A stretch of DNA of 64,000 nt from Escherichia coli (lineage in GTDB: Bacteria > Pseudomonadota > Gammaproteobacteria > Enterobacterales > Enterobacteriaceae): positions 21,618 to 85,617 of the forward strand of contig NZ_JAATUR010000017.1 in the NCBI RefSeq assembly GCF_011881725.1, read 5' to 3'. The translations under genes were made by a program, and so were the position numbers. Of this stretch, positions 30,058 to 37,116 are shown one piece after another (the first letter of the stretch is position 1; every line of letters starts with the position of its first letter). The notes under the pieces were generated by a model. It did not search any database. It had not been told where the DNA came from and worked only from the letters and a program-made list of their open reading frames with translations.

Positions 30058-31026
30058 TTATTTCAGCTGTTGCTGAATAGTGTCATATAAACCAGGGGTC
30101 CATTCCGGGAATTGTTGATAGACTTTTAAAGCTTTTTCTTTGAAAGGGGCCACATCTGGATAGATAATTTCCACACCCTGCTCCTGCATGGTTTTCAACA
30201 TTGCCGCATCCTGCGCAGTGGTGATTTTCTGGCTATATAACCCCGCTTCATACGCTGTCTGGTGAATAATATCCAACTGCGCAGGTGTCAGGGTGCTGAA
30301 AAATGCTTCACCACCCAACCATAATGATGTATTGGTCAGATAGTTAACCATTGACAAATATTTCGCCTGCTCATGCAGTTTTTGTCCATACAGAACAGAG
30401 ACCGGGTTTTCCACACCATCGATCATCCCCTGAGTCAGCGCCGGATAAACGTCTCCCAGCGGCATTGGCGTTGGGGTAGCTCCCATTGCTTCAATGGCTT
30501 TAATCTGCATGACGTTATTTGGCACGCGAATCTTCATCCCTTTCAGGTCTTCTGGTGTACGAATTGGTTTTTTAGCAATGATCTGTCGGGTGCCGTACAG
30601 ATAGTTGCTCATGACAATATGAACACCTTTTTCCCGTAGTTTCTGTTCTTTTTGTTTAAACCAGTCACTGGCATAAATCGCAAATAGTTTCTGCGGATCT
30701 TCGGTTAAATAAGGACCAAATAATATTCCCAGGTCTGCATCATAATCAGTTAAAAAACCAACATCACTGATGGTGATAATATTCATCCCCATCAATGCTT
30801 GCTCAGTAATATCTTGTTTAGAACCTAACTGTGAACTTGGGTAAAGTTCGAAAACAATATCTCCATTGCTTTTTTTCTTCACAAGATCTGCCCAGTACTT
30901 CACTACTGTATCCGCGGGTTCGCCTGGGTTACTTTCATAGGCGATTTTGATAGTTACCGGTGCGGCATTCAGCATCGGACTTAATAAAGCGAAAAAAAAT
31001 AAAAATGGTGCCAGTAATTTTTTCAT
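30058..31026 (-). CDS. TRAP transporter solute-binding protein (DctP-like)
   Basis: The 322-residue protein starts with a Sec signal peptide (MKKLLAPFLFFFALLSPMLN, cut near residue 21) and has the DctP fold signatures: ELYPSSQLGSK, then GMKIRVPNN with the carboxylate-binding Arg at residue 167, and MPLGDVYPALTQGMIDGVENP. That Arg makes an organic acid ligand likely. It binds ligand in the periplasm and hands it to the DctQM-like pair. Gene order is enzymes, then P-Q-M. I do not know the ligand; sequence comparison with characterised TRAP binding proteins would narrow it. Confidence 0.92.
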   Translation of the reverse strand: MKKLLAPFLFFFALLSPMLNAAPVTIKIAYESNPGEPADTVVKYWADLVKKKSNGDIVFELYPSSQLGSKQDITEQALMGMNIITISDVGFLTDYDADLGILFGPYLTEDPQKLFAIYASDWFKQKEQKLREKGVHIVMSNYLYGTRQIIAKKPIRTPEDLKGMKIRVPNNVMQIKAIEAMGATPTPMPLGDVYPALTQGMIDGVENPVSVLYGQKLHEQAKYLSMVNYLTNTSLWLGGEAFFSTLTPAQLDIIHQTAYEAGLYSQKITTAQDAAMLKTMQEQGVEIIYPDVAPFKEKALKVYQQFPEWTPGLYDTIQQQLK

Positions 31027-31053
31027 TATTATTACCTGTAAGAGCTTTATCGA

Positions 31054-32250
31054 TTAACGGGGATCTGCCCGACAGACTGCACTTTTGCTGTAATCAAATG
31101 CTTTATATGTTAAAACAAACTCCTGATGTTCCAGTCGTTCTGCGGCACAATGTTGGCCGTTTGCGACATTCTCAATCACCTGCATAATATCGTCTGCAAT
31201 ATCGCCGAGCGTTGCGCCTTCGCTAATTACACGACCGGCATTAACGTCCATATCGTCAGATAAATGCTCCCACGTCTGCGGGTTATTACACACTTTAATA
31301 ATTGGTGCGATTACTGAACCAATAACTGAACCGCGACCTGTGGTAAATAACACCATATGACAGCCAGAGGCGATAAGTTCCAGTGCTTCTGATGAGTCAT
31401 TGATATTCGGATAACCAAAACGAGGTTCACCATCAGGCACAACATCCATCAACCAAAGCCCTGGAAAGTGTGTGTGTTGTGTCGGTAATATAACGCCAGC
31501 AATCAGCGCATCACCCGATTTGGTATATGCCCCGAGGGATTTTTCTTCCTGAGTGGTTAAGCCACCTTCGGCATTACCATTGGAAAAACTCCCCAGCCCC
31601 ATCAAACTGTAATAACGCTCTGCTTTTGTCATTGCCGCTTCAATGGCATCACGTGCCTGCGGACTACCCGCACGCGACATCATATGTTGCTCACAACCAA
31701 GCAGCTCACCACTTTCTTCAAAAATGCAGGTAGCCCCTTTCTCCAGCAACTGGTCAAAGGCGCGCCCTACTGCCGGGTTACCCGTGATACCACTGGTGCC
31801 ATCTGAACCACCGCAGATAGTGCCAACCACCAGGTCACTCCAGTTCAGGGTACAACGCGGTGTATGCGCTAACTGCTCCAGCATTTCTGTGACCAGTTGC
31901 TTACCCAGCGCAATGGTGTTGGTCGTGCCTTTATTTTCCTGAATGACCAGCGTATGGCACGGTCGCCCACTTTCTCGTACTTCTTGCTCCAACCGACGGC
32001 GATCAAAATTCTCGCACCCGAGCGAAATAATCAGTACGCCGCCAACGTTGCTATGAGTCGCCAGATTTTTCACCAGCCGATAGCCGTAATCGCTGGGATA
32101 ACAACCTGAAAAGCCGAAATACTGCACATCGTGACAAGAAAACCCATCGGCAACCTTTTTAGCAACATGGCTGGCACACTCCACCATAAAGATGACCTGC
32201 ACAGTATTACGAATACCCGGTCGGCCATTTTGCCGTACATAACCTTCCAT
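31054..32250 (-). CDS. UxaA/SuyB-type dehydratase, large subunit
   Basis: The 398-residue protein matches the C-terminal catalytic part of altronate dehydratase (UxaA), galactarate dehydratase and the large subunit of sulfolactate sulfo-lyase (SuyB). Family segments include MEGYVRQNGRPGIRN, FSGCYPSDYGYRLV, GTICGGSDGTSGITGNPAVG and FTTGRGSVIGSVIAPIIKVC. These enzymes remove water (or sulfite) from C2/C3 of an acid to give a 2-keto product, usually with iron. The small SAF subunit is a separate gene just upstream and overlaps by one base, so the enzyme is a two-subunit form. The substrate is unknown. Confidence 0.88.
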   Translation of the reverse strand: MEGYVRQNGRPGIRNTVQVIFMVECASHVAKKVADGFSCHDVQYFGFSGCYPSDYGYRLVKNLATHSNVGGVLIISLGCENFDRRRLEQEVRESGRPCHTLVIQENKGTTNTIALGKQLVTEMLEQLAHTPRCTLNWSDLVVGTICGGSDGTSGITGNPAVGRAFDQLLEKGATCIFEESGELLGCEQHMMSRAGSPQARDAIEAAMTKAERYYSLMGLGSFSNGNAEGGLTTQEEKSLGAYTKSGDALIAGVILPTQHTHFPGLWLMDVVPDGEPRFGYPNINDSSEALELIASGCHMVLFTTGRGSVIGSVIAPIIKVCNNPQTWEHLSDDMDVNAGRVISEGATLGDIADDIMQVIENVANGQHCAAERLEHQEFVLTYKAFDYSKSAVCRADPR

Positions 32251-32561
32251 TATGCTTTTTCCTCTAGCTGATAGCCGGCATCATCATGATGAAAAATGGC
32301 GATGGCATTGCTGACAAGATTATGGGAATGCACATGTTCACCCATGGCAATATCGCGAGTGGCATGTCCGATAATGGCACCGTATTTCAGAATCGAATCC
32401 CCGTTTTTCACTGCTTCGCAGGCCAGCTTATGCCCTAAGGTTGTGCCATTGCGCGCCACCATTTCGCCGTCGTCCCACCAGACGATATCGCCACTGGCGA
32501 TGTCATTCAGCGCGACTACGCAGTTATCTCTGGCATGAAGCTTTAACGCTCGTTTGCGCAT
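32250..32561 (-). CDS. UxaA/SuyA-type dehydratase, small (SAF) subunit
   Basis: This 103-residue protein is a stand-alone SAF domain like the N-terminus of UxaA or SuyA. It shows LHARDNCVVALNDIASGD at the start and the family's GEHVHSHNL motif near residue 78. I chose ATG 32561 because a near-perfect ribosome binding site (CGGAGGAATT) precedes it; the longer frame runs back through the end of the SDR gene. It is coupled to the large subunit by a one-base overlap. Confidence 0.88.
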   Translation of the reverse strand: MRKRALKLHARDNCVVALNDIASGDIVWWDDGEMVARNGTTLGHKLACEAVKNGDSILKYGAIIGHATRDIAMGEHVHSHNLVSNAIAIFHHDDAGYQLEEKA

Positions 32562-32575
32562 AATTCCTCCGTACA

Positions 32576-33331
32576 TCAGAAGCCGATCAATGCGCCGCCA
32601 TCCACCACCAGCACCTGACCACTGACAAACGCCGCTGCATCTGAGGCGAGATAAACCGCTGCCCAACCGATATCTTCCGGCCTGCCGAATTTTTTCATTG
32701 GTGTACGACCGAGGATTTTGTTGCGGCGTTCATCATCACCTTCAATGGCCTTACGCAACATCGGTGTATCAATCCAGCCAGGCGCAATACCGTTGACGCG
32801 AATCCCGTGTCCAGCCAGCTCCGTAGTCATACCGCGAATCATGCCGAGATAAGCTGATTTCGCAGCGCTGTAGCCAGTAACCAGAGGCTGCCCAAGAAAT
32901 GAGGTCATCGAAGCAGTAAAAAGCACACAGCCTTGACCACGTTGTTTCATATGCGGCACCAGCGCTTTGGTTAATGCAAATGCGCCGACAACGTGAACGT
33001 CGAGCACTGACTCAAAATCACTGACGCTCATCTCTTCAATCGGTTTTTTGCAGTGATTGCCCGCATTATTGACCAGGATATCGATCGCCCCGTGTTCGCT
33101 AATGAGCGCATCTACTTTTTCCTGCGCAGTTGCAGTATCGCCGACATCCATTTGTATCCAGCTAGCCTGCTCGCCCAGCATTCTGGCTGTCTTTTGTGCC
33201 AGTTCACCGTTCAGGTCAGCAATAATGACTTTCGCGCCGCTGACAAGCATACATTTCGCCATCGCCAGTCCAAGCCCGCTTGCCGCTCCTGTAATCAGCG
33301 CTGTTTTATTTTGTAAAGAAAAAGCATTCAT
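32576..33331 (-). CDS. Short-chain dehydrogenase/reductase
   Basis: The 251-residue classical SDR has the cofactor motif TGAASGLG (14-21), D39 in IIADLN suggesting NAD preference, NNAG (88-91), catalytic Ser141, Tyr154 and Lys158 (YSAAK), and the C-terminal VDGG. It resembles gluconate 5-dehydrogenase and 2-keto-3-deoxy-sugar-acid dehydrogenases, but the family is too broad for a firm call. It lies 11 bp after the zinc dehydrogenase gene and 14 bp before the SAF subunit. A role in oxidising or reducing an intermediate of the cluster's pathway is inferred. Confidence 0.85.
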   Translation of the reverse strand: MNAFSLQNKTALITGAASGLGLAMAKCMLVSGAKVIIADLNGELAQKTARMLGEQASWIQMDVGDTATAQEKVDALISEHGAIDILVNNAGNHCKKPIEEMSVSDFESVLDVHVVGAFALTKALVPHMKQRGQGCVLFTASMTSFLGQPLVTGYSAAKSAYLGMIRGMTTELAGHGIRVNGIAPGWIDTPMLRKAIEGDDERRNKILGRTPMKKFGRPEDIGWAAVYLASDAAAFVSGQVLVVDGGALIGF

Positions 33332-33342
33332 GAAGTCTCTCC

Positions 33343-34356
33343 TTAAAGGTCAATGAGGATTTTGGTATACGCGCCGGGATCGTTTGCCCAGTTGTTAAAA
33401 GCACGATCAGCCTGTTCCAGCGGATAGTGAGCGCTCACCAGATTGCTGACCGGATAGCGCCCGGACTCCATCAATGCCAGCACGGCGCGAAAATCGGCCA
33501 CTGTGGCATTTCGGGAACCACGGATATCCAGCTCTTTCATCAGGAACAGCGCACTCTGATAACTCACAGGCTGTTTGGCGTAACCGACATAAACCACACG
33601 ACCGCTAAACGCCACCAACCCTGTAGCCTGTTCAATGGTTTGTTGATTACCCACCGCTTCAATTACTACTTCCGGACCGCGACCGTCATTTAACAGCGCC
33701 AGTTCTGCCGCCACGTCACATTGCTGTGAATTAAGAAAACGTTGCGCACCGCACTCCAGGGCAATGTTCTGCTTGCGATCATCAATATCGATAGCAATTA
33801 CGCGCGCGCCCATAGCGGATGCCGCGGCTATCGCCCCAAGGCCAATTACCCCACAACCGATAACAGCGACCCATTCACCCACATTAATTTGCGCTCGTCT
33901 GGCAGCATGTAGACCCACCGCCAACGGTTCTACCAACGCTAACTCATCGACGCTTAAGGCATTACAGACAATGACTTTATGTGCAGGCATCGTCAGTTGT
34001 TGCGCCATCCCACCCTGACGTTGCACACCGAGAGTTTGGTTGTTCTTACAGGCGTTAGGACGACCGCTCAGACAAGAGCTGCACACGCCACATTCCGTGC
34101 ATGGAAGCACAACCACCCGGTCACCTGGTTTGACAGCACCCGCCAGATCGCCAGTTGCCAGCACCGTGCCACCAATTTCATGCCCCGGAATACAGGGGTA
34201 ATTAACCAGCGGATTCAGCCCACGCCAGGTATTGAGGTCAGAGCCACACAGCCCGACACGCTCAACATTGATTAGCACTTCTCCTTTACCGCAGACCGGT
34301 TCGGGGATATCCACAAATCGCGCCTGACTTCCCTGCTCTATTGTTAATGCCTTCAT
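33343..34356 (-). CDS. Zinc-dependent alcohol/polyol dehydrogenase
   Basis: The 337-residue MDR-family protein resembles L-idonate 5-, L-galactonate and sorbitol dehydrogenases. Catalytic zinc ligands are Cys37 (GLCGSD), His59 and Glu60 (GHE); structural zinc ligands are Cys89, 92, 95 and 103. The Rossmann motif is VIGCGVIGLG with an acidic residue in AIDIDD, favouring NAD. ATG 34356 is chosen over a GTG three codons upstream because AAGGAG is eight bases before it. It probably oxidises a secondary hydroxyl of a sugar acid. Confidence 0.87.
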   Translation of the reverse strand: MKALTIEQGSQARFVDIPEPVCGKGEVLINVERVGLCGSDLNTWRGLNPLVNYPCIPGHEIGGTVLATGDLAGAVKPGDRVVVLPCTECGVCSSCLSGRPNACKNNQTLGVQRQGGMAQQLTMPAHKVIVCNALSVDELALVEPLAVGLHAARRAQINVGEWVAVIGCGVIGLGAIAAASAMGARVIAIDIDDRKQNIALECGAQRFLNSQQCDVAAELALLNDGRGPEVVIEAVGNQQTIEQATGLVAFSGRVVYVGYAKQPVSYQSALFLMKELDIRGSRNATVADFRAVLALMESGRYPVSNLVSAHYPLEQADRAFNNWANDPGAYTKILIDL

Positions 34357-34368
34357 TCGTTGCACTCC

Positions 34369-35058
34369 TTACATTACGCCGAAGGTTTCAAAGGCCTGTA
34401 CCGTGCTCATGCCGTCGCTGATGGCTTTGCGCACTTCGCTTTCGGTTGCCACTTTTTCCAGAGCCTGAGTAATGACTTCTTTCTCAACGGCCTGAGGAAT
34501 AATCAGTAATCCATCACGATCGCCAAAAACAATATCGCCCGGATTCACCCTCACACCGTGAAATTCAATGGGTACACCGAAGTCGATAACCTTGCCGCGC
34601 GGACCTTGATCCTGTGCGTAAGTACCATGGCAAAAGGTGGGAAATTTCAGTTCAAGAATTTCAGCAGAATCACGGGCATAACCATCGAGCACCGCCCCCG
34701 CCGCTTTCAGGTGCATGGCGCGGGTAGACATCAACCCACCCCACAATGCATAACGCAGTGAGCTACCGGTGGTGATATAAACATCGTTCTCTTTGAGGGC
34801 ATCCAGCGCTTCAAACATGATGCCAAACGGTCTTTCGCCAATCGTCGTCTTGCCCGACGAAGATTTGGTTTCGTAAACGTCGGACTCCAGCACCGGCATT
34901 GCCCGGCCTGCCACCACCATATTCACATCCAACGGCTTGATCGCTGGCGAAACAAACTGATGCATATATCCCAGCGTATCGAGAATATCGCCAACCACAG
35001 CTGTAAATAGCCGGGTTTTCATCAAAGCAAAAAGTTCGTTATCACTCTTCCACATCAT
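34369..35058 (-). CDS. RraA / HMG-aldolase family protein
   Basis: The 229-residue product belongs to the RraA/4-hydroxy-4-methyl-2-oxoglutarate aldolase family. The metal/oxaloacetate-binding core is kept: WGGLMSTRAMHLKAAGAVLDGYARD, with Asp125, Arg129 and Asp130, so it may be an active class II pyruvate aldolase rather than an RNase E inhibitor-like relative. I place the start at ATG 35058 (MMWKSDNELF); AGGA lies five bases before it. It is the first gene of the operon. Cleavage of a keto acid to pyruvate plus an aldehyde or acid is inferred from family and context. Confidence 0.8.
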   Translation of the reverse strand: MMWKSDNELFALMKTRLFTAVVGDILDTLGYMHQFVSPAIKPLDVNMVVAGRAMPVLESDVYETKSSSGKTTIGERPFGIMFEALDALKENDVYITTGSSLRYALWGGLMSTRAMHLKAAGAVLDGYARDSAEILELKFPTFCHGTYAQDQGPRGKVIDFGVPIEFHGVRVNPGDIVFGDRDGLLIIPQAVEKEVITQALEKVATESEVRKAISDGMSTVQAFETFGVM

Positions 35059-35062
35059 TTTC

Positions 35063-35095
35063 ATCCTGTAAGCCTGTTTAACAGGTTTACAGGAT
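35063..35095 (-). promoter_or_regulatory. 33-bp near-perfect palindrome over the operon's first ribosome binding site
   Basis: The sequence is an inverted repeat over its full 33 bp with one mismatched pair. Its centre is CCTGTTTAACAGG (35073-35085) and its outer arms are ATCCTGTAA/TTTACAGGAT-like. The GT-N3-AC core is the usual form of FadR-type GntR operators. The outer arm includes the Shine-Dalgarno of the RraA-like gene, so the transcript could also hide it in a hairpin. Both roles are inference. Confidence 0.65.
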
Positions 35096-35168
35096 ATGGA
35101 GAAAAAGCGCACTATACTGCGAAGGGCGTCACGAAAAAATTGTGTATTTGCTATTTCTTCGCCACGCT

Positions 35169-35185
35169 TTGACGCAATATGTCAA
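35169..35185. promoter_or_regulatory. Small palindrome TTGAC-N7-GTCAA
   Basis: A perfect 5-bp inverted repeat with seven bases between lies mid-way in the divergent gap between the RraA-like gene and the GntR gene. TTGACG could also be a -35 for the regulator. It may be a second operator. Confidence 0.35.
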
Positions 35186-35254
35186 TAATTCGTGCATCAT
35201 GGCGAGCAAACCATAACGCCAGCCTATTGATATCCAAGGGATCTGGAGGAAAAT

Positions 35255-35326
35255 ATGAAAGATACGGCCCAGGTATTGTGGATGTCACCGGCCAGAAAAA
35301 AGCACAGCAGGAGTAAAAATGAGTGA
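35255..35326 (+). CDS. Candidate 23-residue leader ORF coupled to the GntR gene
   Basis: ATG 35255 follows a strong ribosome binding site (GGAGGAAAAT). The frame is 23 codons (MKDTAQVLWMSPARKKHSRS and three more) and its TGA lies inside the start of the GntR gene (overlap 8 bases), the arrangement seen in uof-fur further along this window. It may be a leader that couples translation to the regulator. No homology is known to me. Confidence 0.4.
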   Translation: MKDTAQVLWMSPARKKHSRSKNE

Positions 35327-36032
35327 AAGCCCGTTATTGACCAACGTGACGTTGTCGTCACAGGTCAAAAATCACATTCTGAATCTGATCGCTGAACAAA
35401 AACTGACTCCAGGTATGCCTGTTCCCAGTGAAGTCCAGTTGATTCAGAAACTGGGCGTCAGTCGGGGAATTGTGCGTGAAGCTTATCGTTCACTTGCCGC
35501 GCTAGGAATTCTGGAAACGCACAGCGGGAAAGTACCAAGAATCAAAAAGTTTGATGATGAAGTGTTACGTGTAGTGTTTGGGTTTGCCCTTGCGACTGAA
35601 CAGGTGACAACAGCGCAAATTTTGCAAGTACGCCGCTGGCTGGAGTTGGGCGTCGTGGAATCTGCTGCCCGTAACGGCGAAGAGGAAGATTTTGCCAGTT
35701 TGCGTGCCGAAATGGCGCAAATTCGCGAACAATTCGACGACGTTGAAAGCTTTATCACTCATGATATTCGTTTCCACCAGTTACTGGCCGTTGCCTCAAA
35801 AAATCCGCTATTTATGATGTTATTGCAGGCATTACATCAGCAGTTGCGGCAATCCATCCAGGAAGGTTTAAGTGCGCAAAGTGACCAGAAAGAGTACGGC
35901 AAAAAAATCATCAAACTTCACCAGAGGATCTGCGATGCGGTATGTACCAGAGATGTCGAAACCGCTACCCAGGCAATGAAATCACATTTTGATAGCCCGG
36001 TAAGTGCATTGATTACCCATTCCGCGTTATAA
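35319..36032 (+). CDS. GntR-family (FadR subfamily, FCD domain) transcriptional regulator
   Basis: The 237-residue protein has an N-terminal winged helix-turn-helix (about 10-75; PGMPVPSEVQLIQKLGVSRGIVREAYRSLAALGILE) and a C-terminal all-helical FCD ligand domain. The likely metal set is Asp149, His153, His201 and His223 (DIRFH, HQRICDAV, KSHF). It is transcribed away from the TRAP/enzyme operon, so it is the probable local repressor, relieved by a sugar-acid ligand. CAGGAGT precedes the ATG. Related regulators include UxuR, ExuR, DgoR and LldR. Confidence 0.9.
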   Translation: MSESPLLTNVTLSSQVKNHILNLIAEQKLTPGMPVPSEVQLIQKLGVSRGIVREAYRSLAALGILETHSGKVPRIKKFDDEVLRVVFGFALATEQVTTAQILQVRRWLELGVVESAARNGEEEDFASLRAEMAQIREQFDDVESFITHDIRFHQLLAVASKNPLFMMLLQALHQQLRQSIQEGLSAQSDQKEYGKKIIKLHQRICDAVCTRDVETATQAMKSHFDSPVSALITHSAL

Positions 36033-36500
36033 GACGAGTACGCGACTGCCTCACGGCCTGCCTGAACCCCATTTCTCAGGCCGCAATCGTGTGTCTACAT
36101 CATCCTTCATTTTTGAATTATTTCTCTCTCCCTTAAACGGAGAGAGAAATAATTATACAAACATTTTACGTCGATAATGCATTGTCAATGCCTGAATGAT
36201 TCAATTAAAATCCGAAACCGTACAATTAATGACAATTATGGAAATCAATTAAAAAATACGCATAAATAAAATCAACATATTGATGTGATGAATTAATTAC
36301 ATGCTTTTTGATCTGTTTTCCACCAGAAAAACAACATTCTTAACAATTATTTTCTGCTCAATTATGCATTTCAGGCAACAGTGTGCGCTTTTAATAAAAA
36401 TTATTTATTCATTGCATGAGAAATATAAACACATAAAGTTAAAAAATAAGATAGATTTACAGATACGCTTTTTCTTCTATTGATAAAAAAGGACTCGATT
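36033..36500. other. AT-rich gap upstream of ybgD
   Basis: The gap holds the hairpin above and then about 345 bp of AT-rich DNA with the ybgD promoter. Such leaders in fimbrial operons are typically silenced by H-NS. I see no inverted repeats for a phase switch and no convincing -35/-10 pair. A 60-codon frame here lacks a ribosome binding site. Confidence 0.65.
36116..36154 (+). terminator. 16-bp perfect hairpin after the GntR gene
   Basis: Arms AATTATTTCTCTCTCC and GGAGAGAGAAATAATT (36116-36131 and 36139-36154) enclose a 7-base loop. It lies 84 bp after the regulator's stop. Its A/T-rich base gives only a short T-run, but as a symmetrical structure it could stop transcription in both directions. 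It marks the right edge of the accessory cluster. Confidence 0.7.
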
Positions 36501-37067
36501 ATGATAAAAGGACAAAAAACCCTCCTCGCTATGGTTGTGACGCTGTTGATCTCTTCATCAGCATATGCTGCCGATGAAGGCTCCGGTGAAATTCACTTCA
36601 AAGGGGAAGTCATTGAAGCGCCTTGTGAGATCCACCCCGACGATATTGATAAAGAAGTTAATCTTGGTGAAGTAACAAAGTCGCACATCAACCAGGCCCA
36701 TCATAGCGACGCTGTTGCTGTTGATATTCGTTTAATCAACTGCGATCTGTTGAATTCCGATGACGGTACAGGAAGTATGTTGTCAAAAGTTGCGGTAACC
36801 TTTGATAGTACCGCGAAGACAACAGGGGCAGACCCCATGCTCAGCAACACCAGCACCGGGGAAGCAACAGGTGTCGGCGTGCGTTTAATGAATAAAGACC
36901 AAAGTAACATCGTTTTGGGTACCGAAACGCCATATATTACTCTGGATGCCAATGCAACAGAGCAGACACTTAACTTCTTTGCCTGGATGGAGCAACTCGA
37001 TCAGGCAATCCCCGTAACTGCCGGTGCAGTAACGGCTAACGCAACTTATGTGCTGGATTATAAATAA
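36501..37067 (+). CDS. ybgD: Fimbrial major subunit-like protein YbgD
   Basis: This 188-residue pilin has a signal peptide (cut after SAYA near residue 23), the type 1 pilin core with a Cys pair (EAPCEIHP and LINCDLL) and the C-terminal donor strand with penultimate Tyr (TYVLDYK). ATG 36501 follows AAAGGA and is preferred to a TTG seven codons upstream. It heads the ybgDQPO chaperone-usher operon, which is usually cryptic in the laboratory. A terminator-like hairpin follows, which would favour pilin over the later genes. Confidence 0.95.
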   Translation: MIKGQKTLLAMVVTLLISSSAYAADEGSGEIHFKGEVIEAPCEIHPDDIDKEVNLGEVTKSHINQAHHSDAVAVDIRLINCDLLNSDDGTGSMLSKVAVTFDSTAKTTGADPMLSNTSTGEATGVGVRLMNKDQSNIVLGTETPYITLDANATEQTLNFFAWMEQLDQAIPVTAGAVTANATYVLDYK

Positions 37068-37077
37068 CTAATATACA

Positions 37078-37100
37078 GGCGGCTGCCCAGCCGCCTTTTT
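37078..37100 (+). terminator. Intra-operon terminator between ybgD and ybgQ
   Basis: GGCGGCTG/CAGCCGCC with a minimal loop is followed by TTTTT, 10 bp after the ybgD stop and 17 bp before ybgQ. Partial termination would keep usher and chaperone below the major subunit. Confidence 0.8.
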
Positions 37101-37116
37101 CAAATATTTATCAGGT

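Noticed and set aside
31054..34356. Reading the cluster as a sulfolactate pathway (SuyAB with two dehydrogenases)
   Set aside because: SuyAB-like subunits fit, but the usual sulfolactate dehydrogenases are of other families, the transporter type differs and an aldolase would be unneeded; a sugar-acid route fits more of the genes. It is kept only as an alternative.
28227..36154. A genomic island with integration machinery
   Set aside because: No integrase, transposase, tRNA target or direct repeats could be found at the edges.
36301..36483. A 60-codon frame upstream of ybgD
   Set aside because: No ribosome binding site, AT-rich random-looking composition; region is the fimbrial leader.
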